From: Microbacterium sp. H83
GTDB lineage: Bacteria > Actinomycetota > Actinomycetes > Actinomycetales > Microbacteriaceae
NCBI RefSeq assembly: GCF_001650405.1
Contig: NZ_LWCU01000020.1
Coordinates: forward strand, 1 to 54,577
Reading direction: 5' to 3'
DNA length: 54,577 nt
A program made the position numbers and the translations under genes. Position 1 is the stretch's first letter. Every line of letters starts with the position of its first letter. A model generated the notes under the pieces. That model did no database searches. It saw only the letters and a program-made list of their open reading frames with translations, and was not told the DNA's origin. Shown piece by piece: positions 1 through 8,106 of this stretch.

Positions 1-82
1 CCGTCACCGGTGGTGTGCCCCTCTTCGACGCCAACGACCCGTCGCTGAGCGCCCCCGGCGACATGCCGTCACGGATCGCGGC
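1..82. repeat. 82-bp inverted copy of internal rhaB sequence
   Basis: Positions 1-82 are the exact reverse complement of 387-468 (base i pairs with base 469-i), and the match stops after position 82. The sequence at 387-468 is the native rhaB copy, since it fits the FGGY kinase reading frame there. On the other strand 1-82 encodes the same peptide (PLFDANDPSLSAPGDMPSRI), so it is a displaced, inverted piece. It replaces the expected end of rhaB. A chimeric read or fold-back at a contig end is the simplest explanation; a true inversion junction is possible. Confidence 0.9.
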
Positions 83-1441
83 CACGAGGGAGCGCAGGTC
101 TTCGAGCGACGCCGGGGCGGCACCGAGGGCCCGCGCCTGCACGAGCACGTTGCCGAGAGCGGTCGCCTCGACAGGGCCGGCGAGCACCGGCAGGCCGGTG
201 CGGTCGGCCGTCGCCTGGCAGAGCAGACGGTTCAGCGAGCCGCCACCGACCAGATGGATGCTGTCGAGCTCGCGTCCGGACAGATCGGATGCCGTCTGCA
301 CGGCCTCCGCGAACACGGCGGCGATCGACTCGACGATGCTGCGCGCGAAGGCGGCGCGCGACGGGGGAGCGTCGGCACCGAGCAGCGCCGCGATCCGTGA
401 CGGCATGTCGCCGGGGGCGCTCAGCGACGGGTCGTTGGCGTCGAAGAGGGGCACACCACCGGTGACGGACGAGGCCTCGGCGAGCAGGGCGGGCAGGTCG
501 ATGGGGGCCCCGTCGTCCGTTTCCCACGCCCGCACGGTCTCGCTCAGCAGCCAGAGACCCGTGACGTTGTGGAGGAAGCGGAAGCGCCCGTCGACGCCGA
601 GCTCGTGCGTGAAGTTCGCCTCGCGCGCGGCATCCGTCAGCACCGGCTCGACGAGCTCGACGCCCACGAGCCCCCAGGTGCCGCACGAGATGTACGCCGA
701 ATCCGGCGACGACAGCGGCACGGCGGCGACAGCGGATGCCGTGTCATGCGAGCCGACCGCGATCACGGGGAGGTCGGCGCCGATCCGCGACGCGATCTCC
801 GCACGCAGGCGTCCGATCGTGGCGCCCGGGTCGACGAGAGTCGGCAGGATGCGGGAGGGGATGCCGAGACGGTCGGCGAGCTCGGTGTCCCACTCGCCCG
901 ATCCGACGCCCAGGAGACCCGTCGTCGAGGCGTTCGTGCGCTCGGCGACCGCGGTGCCGGTCAGCAGGTAGGCGATGAGATCGGGGATGAGCAGCGCCGC
1001 GTCGGCGTCGGCCGTCCGCTGATCGACTCGGTACTGGTAGAGCGTGTTGAACGGCAGGAACTGCAGACCGTTGCGCGCGTACAGCTCCGCGAAGGGAGCG
1101 ATCGCGTGCACCTCGGCGACCCCGCGCTCGGTGCGCCCGTCGCGGTAGTGAAACGGCTCGGCGAGGAGCTCGCCGTCTTTCAGCAGGCCGTAGTCGACCG
1201 CCCAGGAGTCGATGCCGATGCTCTCGATCGAGGGCTCGCGGCGCACGGCCTCGGCGAGACCCAAGACGACATGCTCGTAAAGCGCTCCGAAGTCCCAGTG
1301 CAGGCCGTCCTCACGCTCGATCGGCCCGTTCGGGAATCGCGAGACGAGCTCGAGGTCGAGCAGGCCCTCGTCGATGCGGCCGATCATGACCCGCCCGCTC
1401 GTGGCGCCGAGGTCGACCGCCGCGACCGCGCGCATCGTCAT
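83..1441 (-). CDS. rhaB: rhamnulokinase, C-terminus missing at window edge
   Basis: FGGY-family sugar kinase that phosphorylates L-rhamnulose to L-rhamnulose 1-phosphate in the cytoplasm. The start ATG at 1441 overlaps the upstream stop (ATGA) and gives MTMRAVAAVDLGATSGRVMI, the N-terminal FGGY phosphate-binding segment. Further motifs are SIGIDSWAVDYGLL, the GSHDTASAVAAVP segment, and IHLVGGGSLNRLLCQ followed by GPVEATALGN, the C-terminal ATP-binding signature. About 453 codons are readable against roughly 480 in the family; the last 25-30 are lost where the inverted 82-bp repeat begins, and the frame runs off the window without a stop. It is the last gene of the rhaM-rhaI-rhaEW-rhaB operon. 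Confidence 0.9.
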
Positions 1442-3474
1442 CGCAGGAAGGCGGCGGCGACGCCGGAGTCGACGGGGATGTGCAACCCGGTCGTGCGGCT
1501 GAGCTCCGGTCCGGTGAGCACGAACACAGCGTCCGCGACGTTCTCGGGCACGACCTCGCGCTTGAGGATCGTGCGGTTCGCGTAGAACTGACCCAGGTCC
1601 TCCTCGGCGACGCCGTAGGTCGCGGCGCGGTTCGCGCCCCAGCCCGACGCGAAGATGCCCGAGCCGCGCACGACGCCGTCGGGGTTGATCCCGTTGACGC
1701 GGATGCCGAACTCGCCGAGCTCGACCGCGAGCAGCCGCACCTGGTGAGCCTGATCGGCCTTCGTCGCCGAGTACGCGATGTTGTTCGGCCCGGCGAAGAC
1801 GGAGTTCTTCGACGAGATGTAGATGATGTCGCCGCCGAGCTTCTGGTCGATCAGCACGCGGGCGGCGGCCTTCGACACGAGGAACGAGCCCTTGGCCATG
1901 ACGTCGTGCTGCAGGTCCCAGTCCTTCTCTGTGGTCTCCAGCAGCGGCTTCGACAGCGAGAGGCCGGCGTTGTTGACGACGAGGTCGATGCCGCCGAACG
2001 CCAGTACGGCATCGTTCAGCGCGGCCTGGATGGCGTCGGCATCCGCCACGTTCGCGGCAACGCCGATCGCGACGTCGGTGTTCCCCAGTTCGGCCGCGGC
2101 GGCCTGCGCCTTCTCGAGGTCGAGGTCGGCGATGACGACGCACGCGCCCTCGGCGGCGAGACGGGTGGCGATCGCCTTGCCGATGCCGGACGCGGCGCCG
2201 GTCACGAACGCGATGCGTCCCTGGTGCGACTTCGGCTTCGGCATCCGCTGCAGCTTCGCCTCCTCGAGCGCCCAGTACTCGATGCGGAACTTCTCGGCGT
2301 CGGAGATGGGGGAGTAGGTCGACAGCGCCTCGGCGCCGCGCATGACGTTGATCGCGTTGACGTAGAACTCGCCGGCGACGCGTGCGGTCTGCTTGTTCGC
2401 GCCGTACGAGAACATGCCGACGCCCGGCACGAGGACGATGAGCGGGTCGGCGCCGCGGATCGCCGGCGACTCGGCGGTCGCATGCGCGTCGTAGTACGCC
2501 TGGTAGTCGTCGCGGTACGCGGCGTGCAGCTCGTGCAGGCGCGCGATCTGCTCCGAGGCGGATGCCGTGACCGGCAGGTCGAGGATCAGCGGCTTGACCT
2601 TGGTGCGCAGGAAGTGGTCGGGGCAGCTCGTGCCGAGCGCGGCGAGCTCGGGCGCGCGCTCGGAGGCGAGGAAGTCGAGCACGACGTCGGAGTCGGTGAA
2701 GTGGCCGACCATCGGCTTGTCCGTCGACGCGATGCCGCGGATGGTGCCGGCGAGGGCAGCCGCGCGCTCGCGGCGCTCTGCCTCGGGCAGCGCCTCGAAT
2801 CCGGCACGCACTCCACCGAACGGGTCGGCCTTTCCGTTCGCCTCGATGTACGCGGCGGCGGTGTCGATGATCCACAGCGAGTTCTGCTCGGACTCCTCCG
2901 AGGTGTCGCCCCACGCGGTGATGCCGTGGCCGCCGAGGATGCATCCGATCGCCTGCGGGTTCTTCGCCTTGATCTCGGCGATGTCGAGCCCGAGCTGGAA
3001 GCCGGGGCGACGCCACGGCACCCACACGACCCTGTCCCCGAAGATCGTCGAGGTGAGTGCCTCGCCGTCGGCGGCCGTCGCGATCGCGATGCCGGAGTCG
3101 GGGTGGAGGTGGTCGACGTGCGCGGCATCGACGAGGCCGTGCATCGCGGTGTCGATCGAGGGGGCGGCGCCGCCCTTGCCGTGCAGGCAGTAGTCGAACG
3201 CGGCGACCATCTCGTCCTCGCGGTCCAGGCCGGGGTAGACGTCGACGAGGGCGCGCATGCGGTCGAGGCGCAGCACCGCGAGACCCTGCTCGGTCAGCGT
3301 GCCCAGGTCGCCCCCGGAGCCCTTCACCCACAGCAGGTCGACGGGCTGACCGGTGACCGGGTCGGTCTCGGTGCCCTTGGCGGACGTGTTGCCGCCCGCG
3401 TAGTTCGTGTTCTTGGGGTCGGCGCCCAGGCGGTTCGACCGCTCGATGAGGGCGGCGGCGGTGGGGTTGGTCAT
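1438..3474 (-). CDS. rhaEW: bifunctional rhamnulose-1-phosphate aldolase / short-chain dehydrogenase
   Basis: A two-domain enzyme of 678 residues. Residues 1 to about 410 form a class II aldolase domain with metal-binding histidines in HVDHLHPDS (about 119-127) and GGHGI (about 181). Residues about 418-678 form an SDR domain with TGAASGIG (425-432), NNAG (501-504) and a Tyr568-x3-Lys572 catalytic pair. By family knowledge it splits rhamnulose 1-phosphate into DHAP and L-lactaldehyde, and the SDR half is credited with oxidising lactaldehyde, as in Bacillus RhaEW. A minus-strand AAGGA lies 8 bases before the ATG. It overlaps rhaB by 4 bp and follows rhaI after a 69-bp gap. Confidence 0.93.
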   Translation of the reverse strand: MTNPTAAALIERSNRLGADPKNTNYAGGNTSAKGTETDPVTGQPVDLLWVKGSGGDLGTLTEQGLAVLRLDRMRALVDVYPGLDREDEMVAAFDYCLHGKGGAAPSIDTAMHGLVDAAHVDHLHPDSGIAIATAADGEALTSTIFGDRVVWVPWRRPGFQLGLDIAEIKAKNPQAIGCILGGHGITAWGDTSEESEQNSLWIIDTAAAYIEANGKADPFGGVRAGFEALPEAERRERAAALAGTIRGIASTDKPMVGHFTDSDVVLDFLASERAPELAALGTSCPDHFLRTKVKPLILDLPVTASASEQIARLHELHAAYRDDYQAYYDAHATAESPAIRGADPLIVLVPGVGMFSYGANKQTARVAGEFYVNAINVMRGAEALSTYSPISDAEKFRIEYWALEEAKLQRMPKPKSHQGRIAFVTGAASGIGKAIATRLAAEGACVVIADLDLEKAQAAAAELGNTDVAIGVAANVADADAIQAALNDAVLAFGGIDLVVNNAGLSLSKPLLETTEKDWDLQHDVMAKGSFLVSKAAARVLIDQKLGGDIIYISSKNSVFAGPNNIAYSATKADQAHQVRLLAVELGEFGIRVNGINPDGVVRGSGIFASGWGANRAATYGVAEEDLGQFYANRTILKREVVPENVADAVFVLTGPELSRTTGLHIPVDSGVAAAFLR

Positions 3475-3543
3475 GGCGGATCCTTGCGATCGGGGCGGAT
3501 GTCGGAAGACGAGGAGGAGTGCGGGCGACGGACGGGGCCGAGG

Positions 3544-4710
3544 TCAGGCGCCCCAGCCGGCCTGCACGCCGCCCACTCGGTCGGCGGCGATCCTCTGCTG
3601 GTAGCCCGACTCGGCGAACGCCTTCATCGGGTCGGCAGCCAGGCCCCGCGATTCGCGCCACTCGGCCAGGGCGGGACGCACGTCGGTGTAGAACGCATCC
3701 ATGAACACCGCGTTCGCGGCGAGGACGTCGCCCGACTTCTGCGCGGCGGTGAGCACGTCGCGGTCGACGAGCAGCGCGCGAGCCGTCATCTCCTGCACGT
3801 TGAGCACCGAGCGGATCTGGCCGGGAATCTTGTCCTCGACGTTGTGGCACTGGTCGAGCATGAACGCCACATCGGGGTTGTTGAGACCGCCGCCGCGGAT
3901 GACCTCGAAGAGGATGCGGAACAGCTGGAACGGATCGGCCGCGCCCACAATCAGGTCGTCGTCGGCGTAGAAGCGCGAGTTGAAGTCGAACGAGCCGAGC
4001 TTCCCGAGGCGCAGGAGCTGCATGACGATGAACTCGATGTTCGTGCCGGGCGCGTGGTGCCCGGTGTCCAGGCACACCATCGCCTTGTCTCCGAGAGACG
4101 CGACCTGGGCGTAGGACGTTCCCCAGTCCGGGACATCGGTGTGGTAGAACGCCGGCTCGAAGAACTTGTACTCCAGCACGAGGCGCTGGTCGTCGCCGAG
4201 GCGCGCGTAGATCTGCTGGAGCGAGTCCTGCAGACGGTCCTGACGGCCGCGGAGGTCGGCCTGGCCGGGGTAGTTCGAGCCCTCGGCGAGCCAGATCTTG
4301 AGGTCGCGGCTGCCCGTGGCGTCCATGACGTCGATGCAGGCGAGGTGGTGGTCGATGGCCTTCCGGCGGATGGCGGCGTCCTCGTGTGTGAGCGCGCCGA
4401 ACTTGTAGTCGTCGTCCTGGAAGGTGTTCGAGTTGATCGTGCCGAGCTCGACGCCCAGGTCCTCGGCGTGCTTGCGGAGATCGGAGAACGAGTCGACGAG
4501 GTCCCACGGGATGTGCAGCGCGACCGAGGGAGCGAGCGCGGTGTACGTGTGGACCTGCGCGGCATCCGCGATCTTCTCCCACGGGTCGCGCGGGGTTCCC
4601 GGGGTGCCGAAGACCTTGAAGCGCGTGCCGGAGTTGCCGAACGCCCAGCTGGGGAGCTCGATGCCCTGCTTCTCGAGGGTCGCGAGGTGATCGGGGGAGA
4701 GGATGCTCAT
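3544..4710 (-). CDS. rhaI: L-rhamnose isomerase
   Basis: Interconverts L-rhamnose and L-rhamnulose. The 388-residue protein resembles the RhaI (Pseudomonas stutzeri type) TIM-barrel isomerases rather than E. coli RhaA: FGTPGTPRDPWEKIADAA near the N-terminus, VLEYKFFEPAFYHTDVPDWG as a metal/substrate segment, CLDTGHHAPGTNIE and FDFNSRFYADDDL. The ATG at 4710 overlaps the rhaM stop (ATGA), implying translational coupling. Order and direction match the rest of the rhamnose operon. Confidence 0.93.
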   Translation of the reverse strand: MSILSPDHLATLEKQGIELPSWAFGNSGTRFKVFGTPGTPRDPWEKIADAAQVHTYTALAPSVALHIPWDLVDSFSDLRKHAEDLGVELGTINSNTFQDDDYKFGALTHEDAAIRRKAIDHHLACIDVMDATGSRDLKIWLAEGSNYPGQADLRGRQDRLQDSLQQIYARLGDDQRLVLEYKFFEPAFYHTDVPDWGTSYAQVASLGDKAMVCLDTGHHAPGTNIEFIVMQLLRLGKLGSFDFNSRFYADDDLIVGAADPFQLFRILFEVIRGGGLNNPDVAFMLDQCHNVEDKIPGQIRSVLNVQEMTARALLVDRDVLTAAQKSGDVLAANAVFMDAFYTDVRPALAEWRESRGLAADPMKAFAESGYQQRIAADRVGGVQAGWGA

Positions 4711-5093
4711 GAGGCACTGCCTTCGGTCGTGGTGGTGGTGACGGATGCTGCGGGCTCGTCGGCGGCGGCGAGCTGGTCTTCGAGGTGGAAGACCTCGGTG
4801 AGCGGGGTGGCGGCCTGGTCCGGGCGGCCGTCGAGCCCCACGAAGAAGCGGCTCATCTCGGCCTCCCAGCGGGCCGCGACGGGAGATGCGGCGAGGTACG
4901 CCTGCGCGGCGGCGTCGTCATCGGTCTCGTAGACGCCGATGAGCGTGCCGCCCTGGCCGAGGAAGAGCGAGTAGTTGCGTCGGCCCGCCGCCGCGATCTC
5001 GGCGAGCATGTCGGATCGGACGGGCGAGTGGCGGGTGAGGTACTCGTCGAGCAGCTCGGGGCGCACCTGCAGCTGGAACGCGACGCGGGTCAT
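4707..5093 (-). CDS. rhaM: L-rhamnose mutarotase
   Basis: Interconverts alpha and beta anomers of L-rhamnose ahead of the isomerase. The N-terminal about 105 residues (RVAFQLQVRPELLDEYLTRH, then SLFLGQGGTLIGVYETDDD and a MSRFF segment) have the dimeric alpha-beta-barrel pattern of the family. The protein is 128 residues, about 20 longer than typical, because of a Ser/Thr/Glu-rich tail that contains a poly-Thr run. It is the first gene of the operon; a minus-strand AGAGAG lies about 7 bases before the ATG, and a LacI-type operator begins 26 bases upstream. Confidence 0.9.
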   Translation of the reverse strand: MTRVAFQLQVRPELLDEYLTRHSPVRSDMLAEIAAAGRRNYSLFLGQGGTLIGVYETDDDAAAQAYLAASPVAARWEAEMSRFFVGLDGRPDQAATPLTEVFHLEDQLAAADEPAASVTTTTTEGSAS

Positions 5094-5118
5094 CGGGATC
5101 TCTCTTCGTCGAGCGAGT

Positions 5119-5130
5119 TGAATCGTTTCA
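5119..5130. promoter_or_regulatory. LacI-type operator in rhaM/regulator intergenic region
   Basis: TGAATCGTTTCA has the form TGAA-n-CG-n-TTCA, a palindrome except for the two positions flanking the central CG, as is usual for LacI/GalR-family operators. It sits 26-37 bases upstream of rhaM in the 197-bp divergent gap that ends at the LacI-family gene, so it is the likely site for that regulator. Confidence 0.7.
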
Positions 5131-5290
5131 TAGCGATGTTCTCAGAGTAGGCAGAGGGCGGAGCTCTGTCAAGCGAGCGCGGCAGTCGCCCGCCGCGGGC
5201 CGGCGACGCCGTCGGGGATGGCGAGCGGGGATCGGCGCCGGGGATGAGAAGGTTGTCAGTGGCGGACGAGCGGACGAGCGGAGGAGCGTC

Positions 5291-6298
5291 ATGGCGGTAG
5301 GGGTGAAGGACGTCGCGGCCGCGGCCGGCGTCTCCGTCGGCACCGTCTCGAACGTGCTCAATCAGCCGGAGCGCGTCTCGGCCGGCACGGTCGAGCGCGT
5401 GCAGCGGGCGATCAGGGAGCTCGGCTTCGTGCGCAACGACGCGGCGCGACAGCTGCGCGCAGGTCGGAGCCGCAGCATCGGACTCGTGGTGCCCGACATC
5501 GGCAACCCCTTCTTCGCGGACGTCGCGCGAGGCGCCGAGGACCGGGCCGCGGATGCCGGGATGACGGTGCTGCTCGGCAACAGCGACGAGCGGGACGAGC
5601 GCCAGCAGGCGCACCTCGAGCTCTTCCAGGAGCAGCGGGTCAACGGCGTGCTGCTCACCCCGGCGTCCGACGACCTCGCCGCCGTGCATCGTTTCGCGGC
5701 CGGCGGGACGCCCGTGGTCCTCGTCGACCGCGAGATCGAGGAGGGTCTGCTGCCCTCCGTGTCGGTCGACGATGTGGAGGGCGGACGCCTCGCCGCGGAG
5801 CATCTGCTCGCCGGCGGTCGACGTCGCCTCGCCTTCGTCGGAGGACCGCCGTCGGTGCAGCAGGTCGCTGACCGTCTGCGCGGCGTGCAGGCCGCCGTCG
5901 CCGCGCATCCGGAGTCGTCGCTCGAGATCATCGAGCGACCGGCGCTCACGGTCCTCCAGGGGAGGGCGGCGGGGGAGGATCTCGCCCGGCGCGCCGAGGG
6001 CGAGCGTCCGGATGCCGTCTTCGCCGCCAACGACCTGCTCGCCGTGGGGCTGCTGCAGGCCTTCAGCTTCGTCTCGGGGATCCGCGTGCCGCAGGACATC
6101 GCGATGGTCGGATACGACGACATCGACTTCGCCTCCGCCACGATCGTCCCGCTCAGCTCGGTGCGCCAGCCCGCGCGGCTGCTCGGGTGGACCGGCGTCG
6201 ACCTCCTGCTGAAGGAGCTCGACGGGGTGGAGCACGACCGACGCGTGCGCTTCCAGCCGGAGCTCGTCGTGCGCGAGTCGAGCGCCGTCGCGGAGTGA
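5291..6298 (+). CDS. LacI-family regulator of the rhamnose operon
   Basis: A 335-residue LacI/GalR repressor. The N-terminal HTH (VKDVAAAAGVSVGTVSNVLN, about residues 4-23) is followed by the hinge helix region (ARQLRAG) and a periplasmic-binding-like effector domain (SIGLVVPDIGNPFFADVARG onward; DAVFAANDLLAVGLLQ; MVGYDDIDFA). The ATG at 5291 has a GAGGAG 4 bases upstream. It is divergent from rhaM-rhaI-rhaEW-rhaB, so rhamnose or a pathway intermediate is the likely inducer; this is inferred from context only. Confidence 0.9.
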   Translation: MAVGVKDVAAAAGVSVGTVSNVLNQPERVSAGTVERVQRAIRELGFVRNDAARQLRAGRSRSIGLVVPDIGNPFFADVARGAEDRAADAGMTVLLGNSDERDERQQAHLELFQEQRVNGVLLTPASDDLAAVHRFAAGGTPVVLVDREIEEGLLPSVSVDDVEGGRLAAEHLLAGGRRRLAFVGGPPSVQQVADRLRGVQAAVAAHPESSLEIIERPALTVLQGRAAGEDLARRAEGERPDAVFAANDLLAVGLLQAFSFVSGIRVPQDIAMVGYDDIDFASATIVPLSSVRQPARLLGWTGVDLLLKELDGVEHDRRVRFQPELVVRESSAVAE

Positions 6299-6402
6299 CC
6301 TGCGGGGCCGCGTCGCGAGATCGCGGACCGGCCCGGTTCGTGCCTGCCGCCGCGACCCGTTATGATTGCAGGGTGCATCTGGTCTTCACGGAGCGGATGC
6401 CT

Positions 6403-6491
6403 GGAGACGTCGCATAGTCCGGCCGAGTGCACCACCCTGCTAAGGTGGAGTCCCCTCACGGGGACCAGGGGTTCAAATCCCCTCGTCTCCG
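6403..6491 (+). tRNA. tRNA-Ser (anticodon GCT)
   Basis: A class II tRNA. The acceptor stem GGAGACG (6403-6409) pairs with CGTCTCC (6484-6490), with discriminator G at 6491. The anticodon arm is CCACC-CTGCTAA-GGTGG with anticodon GCT reading AGC/AGU serine codons. The long variable arm TCCCC-TCAC-GGGGA and the T arm CAGGGG-TTCAAAT-CCCCT are intact. The CCA end is not encoded. Confidence 0.96.
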
Positions 6492-6496
6492 CAGAG

Positions 6497-6522
6497 AAAC
6501 CCCCGGTTCATCCGGGGGTTTT
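6497..6522 (+). terminator. Rho-independent terminator after tRNA-Ser
   Basis: The arms CCCCCGG (6500-6506) and CCGGGGG (6512-6518) enclose a TTCAT loop, with AAA before and TTTT after the stem. This canonical hairpin lies 8 bases past the tRNA and insulates it from the downstream operon. Confidence 0.92.
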
Positions 6523-6582
6523 CGCGTATCCGGCGAGGTGCTCCGCAACATCGAGTGCGCGTGTGACCCCGGGTTACCCCTC

Positions 6583-8106
6583 GTGACGACCGAGCGGAAT
6601 CGCCCTCCTGCGCCGACCTATGGTGCTGATGCGCCCGGCCCCAGGAGGCCCGGCCGTCCGCTGTCAGAGGAGCCGATCATCACCGCACACACGTCCGCGC
6701 CGAAGCCGCTCATCCTGAACCTCTTCGAGATGAACTGCGTGAGCCACATCACGCACGGCCTGTGGCGCCTGCCCCGCAACAACCGCGACCGGTACACCGA
6801 CATCGGATACTGGACCGAGCTCGCCCGCACCGCGGAGCGCGGCGGCTTCGACGCGATCTTCATCGCCGATGTCGTCGGCGCGTACGACGTGTTCCGCGGA
6901 GGCCCCGCGGACGCGCTGCGCGAGGGGCTCCAGATCCCCAACAACGACCCGACGCTCGTGGTCCCGGCCATGGCCGCGGTGACCGAGCACCTCGGCTTCG
7001 GGATCACCTTCTCGACCAGCTACGAGCCGCCGTTCGCGTTCGCCCGCCGCATGAGCACCCTCGACCACCTGACGAAGGGGCGCGTGGCGTGGAACATCGT
7101 GACCTCGTATCTGCCCAACGCCGCGCGCAACTTCGGCCTGGCCGACGAGATCCCGCACGACGAGCGGTTCGCGATCGCGGAGGAGTACCTCGACGTCGTG
7201 TACAAGCTCTGGGAGGGGTCGTGGGACGACGACGCCGTGATCCGCGACCGCGAGGCCGGGGTGTACTCCGATCCCGAGAAGGTGCGGTACATCGACCACG
7301 AGGGCCCGTACTTCCGGGTCGCCGGGCCGCACCTGTCGGAGCCGAGCGCACAGCGCACCCCGGTGCTCTTCACGGCGACCGCCTCACCGGCCGGCATCGC
7401 CTTCGCCGGGCGGCACGCCGAAGCCGTGTTCACCGGTGTGCGGGGTGCCGAGGGGGCAGGACCCCTGCTCGATCGCTTCCGCGGTGCGGCCAGGGACAAC
7501 GGCCGCGACGGCAGCGCACTGAAGATCGTCGTGCAAGCCGCCGTGATCGTCGCGCGGACGCAGGAGGAGGCCGAGCGCAAGGCGCAGGAGTACCGCGAGC
7601 ACGCGAGCCTCATCGGCCGGTTCGTGCACGCGAGCCTGCCCTTCGATCCGACCGCCCACCCGACCGACCGCACGATCGCCGAGGCGCTCGCCGCCGAGGG
7701 TCTGCCCGCCGACACGCTGCCCCCGCAGCTCGTCTCGGGCACGATCGGCGACTTCATCGAGCGCTCCGGCTCGGAGCTCGAGCAGGACTTCTTCGCCGTC
7801 GGCACCCCCACGGTCGTCGTCGACGAGATCGAGCGCTGGCTCGACGAGGTGGGCATCGACGGGATCAACCTCCGGCAGTACCACAGCTACGACACCCTGC
7901 AGGATTTCGTCGAGCTCGTCGTGCCCGAGCTGCAGCGGCGCGGGCGACTGCGCACCGCGTACGTCCCCGGCGAGACGCTGCGCGAACGACTCACCGGCGG
8001 TGCGGCCCGACTCCCCGACGATCATCCCGCCGCGCGCTATCGCGGGGGAGTCGGGCTCGGGGGCACGCGGCCCGCGAACGCCCGTCTGATCGGGGCGTCG
8101 GCATGA
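6583..8106 (+). CDS. NtaA/SnaA/DszA-type FMN-dependent monooxygenase
   Basis: Flavin-dependent luciferase-like (LLM class) monooxygenase. Diagnostic segments are LILNLFEMNCVSHITHGLW, DIGYWTELARTAERGGFDAI, the GITFSTSYEPPFAFARRMST and STLDHLTKGRVAWNIVTSY motifs, and TASPAGIAFAGRHAEAVF. Family members use reduced FMN to attack C-S or C-N bonds (dibenzothiophene sulfone, nitrilotriacetate, alkyl sulfur compounds). The start is unclear: GTG at 6583 is the nearest conventional codon before the conserved region, but a strong AGAGGAG (6666-6672) sits 6 bases before an ATC codon at 6679, exactly where the family normally begins. The stop overlaps the next gene (ATGA). Confidence 0.85.
   Translation: MTTERNRPPAPTYGADAPGPRRPGRPLSEEPIITAHTSAPKPLILNLFEMNCVSHITHGLWRLPRNNRDRYTDIGYWTELARTAERGGFDAIFIADVVGAYDVFRGGPADALREGLQIPNNDPTLVVPAMAAVTEHLGFGITFSTSYEPPFAFARRMSTLDHLTKGRVAWNIVTSYLPNAARNFGLADEIPHDERFAIAEEYLDVVYKLWEGSWDDDAVIRDREAGVYSDPEKVRYIDHEGPYFRVAGPHLSEPSAQRTPVLFTATASPAGIAFAGRHAEAVFTGVRGAEGAGPLLDRFRGAARDNGRDGSALKIVVQAAVIVARTQEEAERKAQEYREHASLIGRFVHASLPFDPTAHPTDRTIAEALAAEGLPADTLPPQLVSGTIGDFIERSGSELEQDFFAVGTPTVVVDEIERWLDEVGIDGINLRQYHSYDTLQDFVELVVPELQRRGRLRTAYVPGETLRERLTGGAARLPDDHPAARYRGGVGLGGTRPANARLIGASA

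Noticed and set aside
1480..4932. Plus-strand open frame of about 1,150 codons opposite the rhamnose genes
   Set aside because: Composition is typical of antisense to GC-rich genes (Arg/Val/Asp), and the minus strand encodes recognisable RhaEW and RhaI.
6403..6530. Integrated element using tRNA-Ser as attachment site
   Set aside because: No integrase and no repeat of the tRNA 3' end was seen within the window; the downstream genes look like ordinary chromosome.
6427..6582. Extension of the monooxygenase frame back into the tRNA gene
   Set aside because: The upstream part is tRNA-Ser and its terminator; the protein family begins much later.
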